A stretch of 50,151 nt of DNA from Rusavskia elegans (taxonomy: Eukaryota; Ascomycota; Lecanoromycetes; Teloschistales; Teloschistaceae): positions 1-50,151 of the forward strand of contig SAUG01000187.1 in assembly GCA_011316305.1 (NCBI GenBank), in the 5' to 3' direction. Positions within the stretch are counted from its first letter, which is position 1, and every line of letters starts with the position of its first letter. Shown here in pieces: positions 36,239-46,940 of this stretch. Made by a program: the position numbers and the translations under genes. The notes below the pieces were generated by a model. It saw nothing but the letters and a program-made list of their open reading frames with translations. It did no database searches and had not been told where the DNA came from.

Positions 36239-37999
36239 TCATTTCACGGCCTTCCGTTTTCTCTTGAAGTCACCCTTACTAGCTGTGTCATAGTGGTGTA
36301 ACGCCTTGCCTGTTCTCTTGACATCACCTCTGATTGCAGCATTGGCCTTTGTGCCGTTGGCATTGCCTTTTCCTTTGAGGGAACTGTTGATCACTGCACC
36401 GAATCTGCGGAACGATTTCCCTTCCCCCTTGTGGTCAGCCTTGATCGCTGTACCGATCAAGGCAGTCGGTGGGGTCCAGGTCAAAGGAGTCTTGACTTCC
36501 TCTTTTCCTTTGCCTTTATGGGTTTTGTCGTCAGTCATTGCTCCCTTTCCTTTACTCTGCTCCGAATGGCTGGGCGTGGGTGGGGTCCAGAATGTGGTAG
36601 CACGCGGTCCAAGTGAAGGCTTGATACAGGTTGCTGGCACCCGCCTATTGCCTACAGTGACTCGTAGAGCGTTGACGCCTGGACGAGCCTTGCGTGGACT
36701 AGGTTTTTCCAGAATTGGCTTGTTTCCAGTGCTATAGACTGGCTCGTAGAAATTATCGCACATCAGCGCCTTACGGATAGTGTAAGCTTCCACTTCCAAG
36801 ACAGCGTCGTCAGCTTCCGCTTGGTGCAGTCGGACGTCGATATGTTTCAGATTCTTGAGGCCCATAAAGGCGTAGAGAGGTGACATCCAACATGCATGAG
36901 GGCCTAACTGGAATGGTAAGTCCTTGATATAGAGATCGAGGGTCAGGTCTTCCAGTCGATCACACTGGTTCCTGATCTGGAAACACAAAGACTCCCATCG
37001 TTGATCATGCTTATGTTTCCATTGCTGGTTCTGAAGGAGCTGGGCGTTACTCGCCGTTGAATGGATCAGCTCGAGAGAGCGAATCATTGACCGGGTCTCT
37101 GAACGCAGATTATCGAGAAACTTTCCCAGCGGCTTCATAGCAGCGAAGGAAAAGCTATTGCGGCCGTAGAACATCGGCGCGGTATCCAGATATACTTGCC
37201 GACTAACAAGCAAGAGAGCGGCAGGCCCGGGAGATGGATGGTAGCGAGGCATGTCTTTTTCGATGAAGGCACGCTTAGGAAGGTCGAAATCACGACGGAC
37301 TCTGCCACTTTTTGCCGTCAAGGTGGGTCCCTTGTGATCGTGAAGTGGCAAGGTGTATGTAAGCTCGGTCGGACGTTGGTCAGTTCGAGGAATCCACTGG
37401 ATACGGTACTTATTCCGAGGCATCGCATATTCATAGATTTGGTTCCGTAATTCCCGAGCAAGGCTCAGAAAGGTGGTTACCTCGGGGTTCCGAGTGGATG
37501 GGAAACGGAGGACGACCTTATTCGGGTTTTTGCTGGGGGTGGACTTAGGGAGCGTGGGTTGGGCGGGTTGCAGGTGGAGAATAGTTCTTTTGGTAGGAAA
37601 GAACTTTCGGGGCTGGCAGGAAAGCCGAATGGTCGCAGTTCCATCTCCGTTTTCTTCAAGCTGGGGGATAGAGACGGCCTGAATTCCCGCTGCTTCCGGG
37701 AGTTGGTCGAGATTAGCAACGTCGGCATTGCGTTTGCCAACTGTCAAGCGGGTGTTTGGTGCCTGAGAAAGACTGTTGCCGATCCCAATACTTGCTAAGG
37801 TGCCAATTGATTTGGAAGAGGTGCCGGGATTCGGGACGGAGTCAAGGGCCAGTTTAGAACCATTACCTTTCTTGGGAGGAGATCTCTGTGGCTTAGCTGG
37901 TACGACTGGAGCCTTTTTTGATGCTTCAACCATTTTCTCCAATTGAGCCTTCTTGCTGACTTGTCCCTTTCTTGGGGCGCCTCCCTTGGGAGCCGGCAT
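36239..37999 (-). CDS. DUF7730-like (F-box-associated type) protein with basic tail
   Basis: Single exon. Start set at the Met of MPAPKGGAPRKG (37,999), giving 586 aa. The frame is open upstream to a Met at 38,233, but the extra 78 residues are hydrophobic and not typical, so the internal start is preferred. The N-terminal third is basic and Pro/Ser-rich. The centre has FLSLARELRNQIYEYA and later LLLVSRQVYLDTAPMFYGRNSFSF. This pair of motifs is characteristic of a large ascomycete family annotated as DUF7730 or F-box-like proteins. The C-terminal about 130 residues carry repeated Lys-Gly motifs (KGKGA, HKGKGKE, HKGEGKSF, LKGKGN) ending KRKRKAVK, a likely nuclear signal and nucleic-acid-binding tail. 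Molecular role unknown. Confidence 0.82.
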   Translation of the reverse strand: MPAPKGGAPRKGQVSKKAQLEKMVEASKKAPVVPAKPQRSPPKKGNGSKLALDSVPNPGTSSKSIGTLASIGIGNSLSQAPNTRLTVGKRNADVANLDQLPEAAGIQAVSIPQLEENGDGTATIRLSCQPRKFFPTKRTILHLQPAQPTLPKSTPSKNPNKVVLRFPSTRNPEVTTFLSLARELRNQIYEYAMPRNKYRIQWIPRTDQRPTELTYTLPLHDHKGPTLTAKSGRVRRDFDLPKRAFIEKDMPRYHPSPGPAALLLVSRQVYLDTAPMFYGRNSFSFAAMKPLGKFLDNLRSETRSMIRSLELIHSTASNAQLLQNQQWKHKHDQRWESLCFQIRNQCDRLEDLTLDLYIKDLPFQLGPHACWMSPLYAFMGLKNLKHIDVRLHQAEADDAVLEVEAYTIRKALMCDNFYEPVYSTGNKPILEKPSPRKARPGVNALRVTVGNRRVPATCIKPSLGPRATTFWTPPTPSHSEQSKGKGAMTDDKTHKGKGKEEVKTPLTWTPPTALIGTAIKADHKGEGKSFRRFGAVINSSLKGKGNANGTKANAAIRGDVKRTGKALHHYDTASKGDFKRKRKAVK

Positions 38000-38233
38000 G
38001 ATGAACGGTTGAATATTTCCGAGGTGGAGCAATCTTAGAGCCGGAAACAGAGGTTGCTGGTTTTTGCTTTGGTAGGGACTGATCAGGAATAGAGGAATTG
38101 TGGGACAGAGGACGGTGGACAGAGTGTAAGACCCGTACCGGCTAATATCAAACGACAGTAGTGGGCCAGCAGGGCTGAGAATGAATGGAACTGCTGGTGC
38201 ATAGGTAGTGAGCTGCTGGTCGGTATTGAACAA

Positions 38234-39165
38234 TAGCTGATGACCTATTGAGAGAACAGACTGATTGAAGCACGCATGTCATGGGACTCCCAACCCCGAG
38301 GTGGGATCGCCGCAGAATGGAATGATTGTGGTCTGTTGCCATATATTTGGAGACGTCTGCGAGTAGGGAAGGAAGGAGTGATGGAATATTGAATGTTGGT
38401 CACCAATAAGCTCCCCCTCACTTTTCCACTTCTACTACACCACAACTAAGAGTAGCATCACAATCGTTCTTCCACCTAAGAGCAGCATCACAATCGTTCT
38501 TCCACCTGCCAAAGAGACTTCAGTGATATAGGCAAGCTTTTCAAGAAAGGGAACGGATCACATATATCCTCTATAACCGCGGAGACTTTTTTCTATATGA
38601 TTTCCAACTACTGATAGCCTCATTCGACAGAGGCTCGCAAGTGTACACAACTTCAAGGTCTCGCGCTTGACGAAGGCACGGTCGTGATAAGACATAAGGA
38701 GCCCACACCAAAAACTCCCGGATTCCCCGTATGAGTAGTAGTCGAGAGTCTGTCAAAAGCAGTGGGCGGCACGGAAGCAAGCTGGGTGTGAATCAGGGAT
38801 GGCCTCGGAATACAGACGTTCATGGTCCCGAGGATGGAGCAGAGAGATGGAAACAGAAGATGTCGTTTCAACAAGTCCCCATCCCGCGTCGTGTGTTGCT
38901 GGGAGGATAGTCAAGGTTGACAAGGCGACGAGGCGACGTTGAAAGTGATAACGGCGTACGGTACCTTACCTTACCTTATTATACGGATACCTCTACTCTA
39001 GCGCGCCGTCCCATTTCATTCATGCATGATGAAGTCATAGCCCTTATCAACCTCCACTCTCCTTCTCCCACCTCGATCCTGGACATGAGTAGACTTGTTA
39101 CCCCAAGCTTAACACCTCCCTAATTGGACACCCCCAAGTAGCCACCGCCATTCTTCACTCTATAC
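38234..39165. other. Divergent intergenic region with a 30-bp direct repeat
   Basis: Promoter region of two divergent genes. It contains a tandem 30-bp duplication (separate entry) and several CT-rich tracts near the plus-strand gene. Short open frames have no recognisable domain and no splice logic. Confidence 0.55.
38447..38506. repeat. Tandem duplication of a 30-bp unit
   Basis: Units 38,447-38,476 and 38,477-38,506 (TAAGAGYAGCATCACAATCG and ten further bases) differ by one T/C. Being so similar, the duplication is recent. It lies about 450 bp upstream of the minus-strand DUF7730-like gene and could double a promoter site, though no known site is evident. Confidence 0.9.
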
Positions 39166-39426
39166 ATGTCTCTTCGAACCTTTTCATCTCAACTTCGATC
39201 CTCAATCTTGACTCGATCGAGCCTCTCGTCCCCTGCCTTCCAGACTAACCAGCCTGTTCGACCCTACGTTTCTGGCGGACCTCGACCCCCCGATAATTCC
39301 ACCGGAGGCCTCAAAGTTTGGCCCTTTGTCTTTATCTTCTGCGCAGGTACCGGCACATACGTTCTCATGGTCAAAGACCGCGCCAACGCTGCTCCCCCCA
39401 AACCTCGTAACCAGCAACGACGTTAA
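39166..39426 (+). CDS. Small single-TM protein, probably mitochondrial
   Basis: 86 aa, no intron. The N-terminal 40 residues are rich in Ser, Arg and Leu with no acidic residue (SLRTFSSQLRSSILTRSSL), which fits a mitochondrial targeting presequence. One hydrophobic segment follows at about residues 51-68 (VWPFVFIFCAGTGTYVLM), then a short basic, Pro-rich tail ending in QQRR. The layout is that of small inner-membrane proteins of ascomycete mitochondria. I do not recognise a named family. The start ATG follows an A/C-rich leader and the next gene, in the same direction, begins only 67 bp after the stop, so the two genes are tightly packed and may share a transcript unit or overlap in UTRs. Confidence 0.75.
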   Translation: MSLRTFSSQLRSSILTRSSLSSPAFQTNQPVRPYVSGGPRPPDNSTGGLKVWPFVFIFCAGTGTYVLMVKDRANAAPPKPRNQQRR

Positions 39427-39493
39427 GAACTTCACAAAAACAACAAACTCATAACCCAGAACCTTTCTCAACCAGTCTTGCTTTCCGACCAAG

Positions 39494-40232
39494 ATGCCTG
39501 CCCTCCCACCGCCCGCAGATAACCCCAAGCTCTCCGCCCCAGACAAGAACACCCCCACATTCTCCCCGGACCACATCTCGGTGATTTTTGTCCTCGGTGG
39601 CCCGGGTGCTGGAAAGGGCACCCAATGCGCCAACCTCGTCCGCGACTACGGCTTCAAGCACCTCTCCGCCGGCGACCTCTTACGCGCCGAGCAAGACCGG
39701 CCTGATAGTCAATTTGGGAATATGATTAAAGAGTACATTGCCGATGGCAAGATTGTGCCCATGGAGGTCACGGTGCAGCTGTTGGAGAATGCCATGACCG
39801 AGGAGATTAACAATCAGAGAGAAAAGAGCACAGTCAGAAGGTTTCTGATTGACGGTATGGACCCGCCACGCAATGCACGAAATGCAATGTCTGATGCTGA
39901 CAACGAATGCAGGCTTTCCCCGCCAAATGGATCAGGCACTCAGGTTTGAAGAGTCGGTCTGCCCCTCCAAATTCACCCTCTTCTTCGATTGCCCCGAAGA
40001 CCTGATGCAAGAACGCTTGATCAATCGGGGCAAGACGTCCGGAAGGGCAGATGACAACGCTGAGAGCATCAAAAAGCGGTTCCGGACCTTTGTCGAAACG
40101 AGCATGCCCGTCGTGGATTATTTCGAGAAGGAGGGAAAGGTCGTGAAGGTTAGTGCGGCCAAAGGGCCCGAGGAGATCTATGCGGAGGTGAAGAAGAGGA
40201 TGGGGGAAAGGGGGTTCGAAATGACCAAGTAG
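39494..40232 (+). CDS. URA6: UMP/CMP kinase
   Basis: Phosphorylates UMP and CMP (and in yeast also AMP) with ATP, supplying UDP and CDP for nucleotide and cell-wall precursor synthesis. Two exons: 39,494-39,854 and 39,913-40,232; the 58-nt intron has donor GTATGG, branch CTGAC and acceptor CAG. The joined product is 226 aa, normal for the family plus a 28-residue N-terminal extension. Visible motifs: P-loop [11 protein letters not shown] (about residues 35-45), [11 protein letters not shown] (NMP-binding), DGFPR (120-124, formed across the intron), FFDCPEDLM, and the LID segment [11 protein letters not shown] (159-169). The short LID is the UMP/CMP type rather than a long bacterial adenylate-kinase LID. 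It ends 147 bp from the 3' end of the convergent PhoD-like gene. Confidence 0.95.
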
Positions 40233-40379
40233 ACAGACATTCTCCAACGGACACAAGGAGAGCATCTGCATCCGACTTTCTGCACAGAACAAGAATCGAC
40301 CATGTACATTCATCGCTTCGCCTCATGTCATGCCACAGTGAACCCGTCGCATGCCTATCCAGATAACGCTCGCCACCGG

Positions 40380-43300
40380 TCATCTGCCGAATTCTAAACT
40401 CGGAATCACAACGGGCCCGTACTTGTTGACGCCTCCAAAACTCGCATCCCCCTGCACGATGAAGTCCACCGCCAAGCTCAACTTCCCCCCTCCCTTCCCC
40501 ATGTCGGTTCTCCCATACGTCCCCGGCACCACCTCCGGATCATACGCCACAATCGCCACGTAGTTGCGCCGGCCCATCAGCTTCTTCATCTCCCTCGGCC
40601 TCCCATCCGGCTCAGCCTGGAAGATCTCCATCATGTCTTCCTTGGTGTCCGACGGCTGGTTTGTCGAGCGGTGGCCGTTGGCGGGGACGTAGAGCGGTTT
40701 GTGATTGTGGAGAAGCTTAAGGACATAGGAGGCGGGAGGCGTATTCACGACAGAAGCGGAGATGATCTGGTACATTGTTTTGTGGTCGGATGGTTTGGCA
40801 GGATCATGAACGAGGCCGGCGCCGCAGCAGTCAACGGCACCAGAAAGAAAGGTCATCCGGACGGATTTTTGGTGGGCGATGCCTTGGAGAGTGCGGATCA
40901 GGTAAGTGCGTTCGAGATCCTGTCCAGCTATAAGCATATGATTGCTTGCGGTCGAGTGGAACCATGGAGATATAGCGACTTACCTTTGATTCGTGAGTCC
41001 ATTGATCGCGGAGCTCATCAAGGACGTCTATGTCGCCAAAAGGACTTAATATTCCTCCCATTAAACCAGACTTACCCACTGCTTTCTTAACGGAATCGAA
41101 GCCGGATCCGACGACACCCTTGGCACCAACGACCCCAGCGACAGAGCTAGTAACCCTTCCGAGTAGATTGTACGTGCCCGTCACGGCCTTCTTGCCGGTG
41201 GCGACCGTATGGGCAATTTGCTCCGCAGCTTCCAATCGCGGATAAATGAGCGGCACTGAAATCATCCATATGCAATGCTGTATGCTGGGGGGCAGCAGAG
41301 CTACTTTCGGAAACAATCCTTGATATGTTGGGCCGGCCATCACCTGGTGCTGGTTCCTTTCTGAGCGGCAATCGGGACCGACGACCACCACTGCAGGCCC
41401 TAGATACTTCACGAAATGCCATCCTGTGCCGGTGATGGTAAAAATATCTGTGTCAGTGCTGACATTCCGGAGGATCTCAAGGGTGGTGTGATGTTGGAAA
41501 AGTAAGTACATGTCGATGCCGATGCGACCAATGTTCTTGAACATGTTTGAAAATTGCATGTACTCGGGATATGATCCAAAGCCGTCGAATCTGCAATGTC
41601 ATATAAGTATACGCAATGACCCATGAAAGCATGTCTCAAGACTTACATATCATGGTCGTCTAGTTGCAAAACATGGGGTATTTGGGCAAAAGCCTCGCGC
41701 AGGTAAGGCTGATCGAAGTGACTGGTGTAGTAGTGAAAGTATGCATGAGATACATCTTCTTCATGTTTCGCCGTCCACCCTGCGTTCTTACGGTTCTCCT
41801 TACCGCTCATCGCAAGCCACTGCTTCAGAAGAGGGATTTCCTTCCATATCCTGTCTGCGTAAATTTGGTCGCCAAGTCCAAGCTGGGTGTGAAAGCCGCC
41901 GCATTCCACATGTTTCTGCATGATATCCTTCCACATGTAACCAATGCCGCCGAGTCTAGAGCGTTCACTGGCATTGACATTCAAGGAAAAGTCGTTCCCT
42001 GAGGTTGCAATGAATCGCCAATTAGTCTCGTGGCGACCGGCGACGAGGAACTCATATCGTGTGCAGCCTAGATGAGATGTGATCGCGTAGGTCCATTTGG
42101 CACCGGCATCTTCCTCCATCTGTAAGTCTACATCGTACCGATAGAATGTAAATCGCTGGTGCACTGATATTGCATTAGCTTTGAGCTGTCGAGGATTTGG
42201 CGAAAGATCAACACTTTGATGTATGTGGATTGTTGGTGGTTGAGGAGCGTCCGTGATCAGTAGAATCGAACCGAGCCACAAGCCCCTTTCTAGGTCCATG
42301 TTGGTGTATCTAAGGTATGGCCCAAAGTAGACGCCATTGGTTGGAGCCACCTTGTAAATATCTACCCCAGCGGCTGGGGGAGGTCCTGTGAAACCTGCTA
42401 CAGTCGGCGTGGCGGACTGCATACTCATCATACTTTCTGCATATCCAGGCGTGGACGGCTGGAAGCCTGGCGACGCCATCGGCTTGCTGAAAGCACTCAA
42501 TCCAGGGGATGCCAAAGGATGACCTCCTCCATATGTGCTTAAAGTTGGGGATAGGGGTTCGTTCAGGTTTAATGGTGTGGGCCCTTTGGGAAACTCCCAT
42601 TGCGTCGATTGTGTGGGCAGGTGAATGTAATAGTATTGACCCGAATTCTGGTCGAGATGAGCGATCCAGCCTTCGGGAAGCGGAGGCGGTGAAGCCGGTC
42701 CAGGGCCCGGCGGCACTGAAGTCGATGTTTTCGCATACTGTTGGATTGGAGCTTGAGAACTGCTAGGACCAGGTTGCAGAAGGGACGGATCGCTTGGATG
42801 TCTGGTGTCGTTTGCGAAGGCTGGATGACCTTGATTCGCAATGTTCGCTTCCCCTCCTGCAGTTGTAGATGGAGCTACAACTGCTGGCGTGCCATGGCCA
42901 TGCTTATCATTTGGATACCCTTGCGCCGTTGTTGCCGCTGAACCTGCAGGCGTGTACGCAGGTGGAGGAGAAGCCGATACATGTATCCGTTGAAAGTCCT
43001 GCTCCAATGCGTTTGGCGCCGGACCATTTCCCGTATGCTCTGAAGGCGAAGTGACTCGCCCCAGAGGGGTTGGTGCGTGTACAACCGGTGGTGGCGACCC
43101 TGCTTGGGTTGGACCTTGGTATACAGTAGGGGGCCCGTGTGGTTGGCTACCTGGTTGCTCCGTCGGCGTCCAGGGTCTTTGCATGGATTCGCTTTGCGGT
43201 TGGGCTGCTGGACTTGGTCTCCTGGCTTGTTGAGCACTGTACTGCTGAGCTCTCTGAGCAGCTGCGGCATTCTGGGCTTGAAGGTTGGTCAGGGTCGAGG

Positions 43301-44120
43301 TCCCAGAAATACCTGCGGCTGCATAACGCGCCTCGATACCTCCGCCAGGCTGCTCTCCTGGTGCTACTATAGGGCTTTCTGGAGGAGGGGGGGAGCCGCG
43401 TTGGGCACGTGTGGTCGAGGTCGAGGCGGTCGAGCTAAGGCGGTTCACGGAACCCGGGTTTGGAACTCGTAATTCACCTGCTGGAGTAGGTGCTGCCGAA
43501 GAATTCTCCCCTGGAGGCGGCCAATATTGTTGGTAGTACTCGGGATAAGGGTTGTTCTCTGCAGGTGCTGGCTTCTTGGGCTCCGGGCCTCCATGACCAT
43601 CTCTTTGAGGTAGGCGTTGGAACAGGCCTTCCTTGTCGGGCGCCTCGGGTCCTGGCGAATCTGGCAGAGGTTTGGGTATGTTGCCTCTCCGCTCGGCTAA
43701 CCTCGATGTTGGCTGCGGGCCTTCTCGCCCTTCCCGCGGTCGAAGTGCGGCTGGGTATTCGGTTCTGCCATGCTTCCTTGCGTCTGCCGAGCCTGGGTAT
43801 CCGATTGGGGGCGGTGACGAGGTAGGGGCGGGTGAAGGTCTGCTTTGGCCTATGGTGGTGGTGCGATCTGAAAAGCCCACTTGCGGAGCTCGGCCATTGG
43901 TAGTCGGCTTGATGCGGTCGCGGTCATCTGGATATGGTAATGGGGCTGGGGAGCTGGATGCGCCCGGCGGCAGAGAGAAATTGGGTGGATGGTCGTATTC
44001 AGGTGAGCGAGAGTCTCGTTTGTTGATTCTCAAGGGCTCGACGGTAGGGGAGTCTGAGTTGGAAGGCCGCTGGAGGAACATCTCCTCGTCCGGTTTGCCA
44101 TGACGCTTTCCCGAGTTCAT
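40380..44120 (-). CDS. PhoD-like phosphatase with N-terminal WW domain
   Basis: Three exons: 44,120-41,647, 41,590-40,984, 40,919-40,380, giving 1,206 aa. Introns are 56 and 64 nt, both with donor GTAAGT and acceptor CAG. The start is set at MNSGKRHGK; an in-frame Met 15 codons upstream is also possible. Residues 1 to about 470 are disordered and Pro/Gln/Ser-rich. A WW domain lies at about 480-515 (LPEGWIAHLD, YYYIHLPTQSTQWEFP). The PhoD-like metallophosphatase region follows, with GLGDQIYAD, HVLQLDDHDI (across intron 1), GFGSYP, and ELRDQWTHESK. In exon 3 the segment expected to be SGDVH reads SGAVD, followed by CCGAG, so two presumed metal ligands appear altered. PhoD-family enzymes are Ca/Fe phosphodiesterases; this fungal multidomain type is uncharacterised. 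The WW domain suggests binding to proline-rich partners in the cytoplasm. Confidence 0.9.
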
Positions 44121-45084
44121 GGTGCCTGGGAGGACACGGCAAGGGCCAGGCTGGATCTTCAGCAAAGGGATAAAAGCGCTTTATTCGTCATTCATGTGGA
44201 TTATGCAACGCTCGAGGCGGATAACGTGTGGCCTGCCGCTGCGTCAGATACAGTGGGAGAGTCGTTTGGAACAACGAATAGGATTCGGTAGAGGTTTCAC
44301 AAACAGCTGTAGATCATTGATGAGGTCAAGGCGGACGCTACAACATACACATGCTTCATTGTCAGGGTAGCCGCTGAATCGGTCTGGTCGTTTCAAGCAA
44401 CAGCGTAAGCGCCCAGCTTTCTCCTGTCAGGCTGAGAAGTCTCCGGTGCACTTTACAAGGGCTCACACAAAGCAGTTTGCTCTTCTCGCACTCTCCCGGC
44501 TTTCCAGCGATCAATGCATGGATGCGGTGTCAATCACTCGATCGCCGGAGTAGACCAAAATGCGCGTCCTCGTAGTTACGCCGAGTGAAATGCTTATAGG
44601 ATTTCGTATATTCGATGTCGAAGTCTCGAAGACTCTACTTAGGACAGTCTTACCCTTTAGGGTTCAGTGGCTTGGCAATTCTTTCATCACAACATCTTCC
44701 GCAGAGTACGCTCGTACGAGGATATAATTTGATCAAATGCATACTCTACCATCGCAACCCATTGCAATATAGATCTTGACCCGAGGATATCTCCTCCGCG
44801 AGCAACTTGATGCAAGGGGCGCTCAGCCCGTAACCCATGCTGTGTTACAAGTGAATACGGAAACCACTATCCGTACTCTGTACAAGAAGCAGGAACAACC
44901 TAATTGACCACACCTGTTCGCAACTGCCCGATAATGTAACACGTCAGTATTATATAAGGGAAGTCTGATCGTCTCCATCCTATCTTGCAATCATCTCCAG
45001 CATTGCACACACATCTACGCTCTGCTCCTCCACACATCCAATACCGTAAGCATCGTCTATCTGTACGCCCCCATTATATGCACA
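44121..45084. other. Divergent promoter region
   Basis: About 0.96 kb of normal composition between two divergent genes. A TATA element lies near the plus-strand gene (separate entry) and a CT/CA-rich leader runs from 44,985 to 45,060. No domain-bearing open frame, RNA gene or repeat was recognised. Confidence 0.6.
44951..44957 (+). promoter_or_regulatory. TATA box of the DUF3074 gene
   Basis: TATATAA lies 128 bp before the ATG and is followed by a pyrimidine-rich leader, the usual arrangement of a regulated ascomycete promoter. Confidence 0.5.
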
Positions 45085-46356
45085 ATGGCAATCCCTTCGA
45101 ATCTGTTACGCCTGGTACCCTTACAGCTTGCGGAACTACCCTCTCATCCAGCTCTTAAGCTTTCCGTGCACCAGAAAGGAGGTAGAGGAATGAGCCCTGC
45201 AGGTGGAACCCAGCTTCAGAGCCCCGAGCCTCAGAAAAATACGCTCAATGCGTCTGAACCCGACAATCCCGATGCCGACCAATGTCCGCCCATGCTGCCT
45301 TTCATTAAAGCAATCCTCGATGCCGCCGTCGTTTTCATCGACGACACGCTGCCAATAACCTTCGAACCTCACTCCAACAAATCATCCACGCCGGCCAAGA
45401 CCAGGGTTGAGCTTCTTCAACGCAATATTTCTGCAAAGGAGCTGTCCAAGGTTGACTGGCAGGGCTCCAAGATCCCGCGCCATCCACCTGATAACGTTGC
45501 GAGCGAGGCATGGTTTGCACGAAGAAGCCGTCACGCAAATCAGCAAGCCAAAGGTACCGCAAACTTCTCCGAATTCGACTATGGCTTGCGAATCGACCAC
45601 TGCCAACACGAGGGTGACTATACCCCAGAGGTTTATGACACGTTCAAAGTACTCGAATGGAAAATTCCAGACGCCCTAGCTAAGGTAGAATCAGATTTTG
45701 CTGATTATCAAGACATAACCATGAGCAGTACGTACCACCCCATCGTCCATGTCTTCTTATCCACTTCAAGGAATTTCGCTTGGAGCATGATCGGTCCAGC
45801 TATTCGTTGCTTGGTTGGCTCATAGCCCTCTGTTGCTGACGCCGTCATCGAGAGCGTGTTGAGCTGACGTTCGGGCACAACCAGTTTTCGAAATGTGTCA
45901 TAAGCTGCCGTTCCCCTTGTCGACAAGAGTTTTCCCAGTCCTTGTCATCACAGCCACGACTGGAGAACAGGACTTTATCGTCGTCCAGCTGCCCGTGGAG
46001 ATAGGCACCATCCAGGAAGCTTTCTACAGCAATGGCCGTAACCTTACAGAAGGGAGCAGTGCCTTGAAGCGAAAGAAGCCGATCATGGGGTTCGCCAGCC
46101 GCCTCTACTAACTTCCTGTGCTTGCTCTTGTTGCTGATTGAGCGTCAGCAAATATACGAGTATTGAACGGTGTGTCCTACGACCAATCAGCAACGAGATC
46201 GAGTGGACGATGGCTACCACGAGCGACGCAAAAGGTTGGCTTCCCATGTGGATGCAGAAAATGGGAATTCCCGGGGCCATTGCCAAAGACGTGGACTTTC
46301 TTATGGATTGGATCCGTGAGAAGAGGAAGGCAGGACCACTTGAAGGGGGAGCATGA
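45085..46356 (+). CDS. DUF3074 (START-like) domain protein
   Basis: Three exons: 45,085-45,727, 45,885-46,089, 46,149-46,356, giving 351 aa. Intron 1 (157 nt) has donor GTACGT and acceptor CAG. Intron 2 (59 nt) has the weak donor GTTCGC and acceptor CAG. It was chosen because it restores the frame and gives MGKYTSIER at the join. Residues about 150-190 read EAWFARRSRHAN, then FSEFDYGLRIDHCQHEGDYTPEVY, the DUF3074 start (W-AR-S-H, then L--DH---E--YTP). Exon 2 holds MCHKLPFPLSTRVFPVLV and FIVVQLPV, and exon 3 IEWTMATTSDAKGWLPMW, then GAIAKDVDFLMDWI. DUF3074 proteins have a START/Bet v1-like fold and are thought to bind lipids or other hydrophobic ligands. No ligand is known here. No signal peptide or membrane segment. 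Confidence 0.88.
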
Positions 46357-46940
46357 TTCGAGCAATTCTTCGCTTCTGGTGTCTTCATTATCTGTGAGCG
46401 TCCGACGGATTCCTGACAGAATCGTTGACGCTGATGAAATGGATGTACAGTCACAAGGCGATCGAACGCTGGCACGGCCAGTTCAACTAGTTTCTTGCAG
46501 ACAATCTAATGATATGGCATAGCTACCGCAGTGTGCACTGTAGTTTGTTCCTTGGCCTGATGCTTGGCAACCCAGCTTGTCCGCTTTCCACTCAGGTGCC
46601 TATAGCGGATCCTAAGATAACCCAAGGGGCAGCGGTCGCGGGACAAACAACTTGATAGCCTAATCTTGAAGGTATTGTAGGCCAGTGACATAAAGTGGGA
46701 GACTACGTTCAATGAACGTAGGATACCGTACACGTCCGACACACTCAAATATTTCACTCGCCAACATCTTGAAAGGACGGAATTGCCTGGGTTTCGTTGT
46801 AGCAGCCTTGCACGCAAGTGAGGAAGATCGTCTCGAAGAAGTTGAAGCAGAAGCGAGATGGTGCGCGAAAGGGGTTGCTTCATGCTGTTGGGAGCCTTGA
46901 TAATCTCTTGATATGTAGATACGAAGAAGAATCGAATTTG
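46357..46940. other. Convergent intergenic region
   Basis: Normal composition. It holds the 3' ends of the DUF3074 gene and the mS41 gene. Open frames across 46,500-46,900 have no recognisable domain. No RNA gene was seen. Confidence 0.55.

Noticed and set aside
36306..36737. 143-codon plus-strand frame opposite the DUF7730-like gene
   Set aside because: Antisense to a much longer frame with family motifs. Its Leu/Pro/Val-rich product mirrors the Lys/Gly codons of the real gene.
39834..40313. 159-codon minus-strand frame opposite UMP/CMP kinase
   Set aside because: Antisense to exon 2 of a clear kinase with intact catalytic motifs. No domain in its own product.
42875..43825. Long antisense and off-frame readings within the disordered N-terminus of the PhoD-like gene
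   Set aside because: Pro/Gln-rich low-complexity coding DNA stays open in other frames. No domains, and the main frame carries a WW domain downstream.
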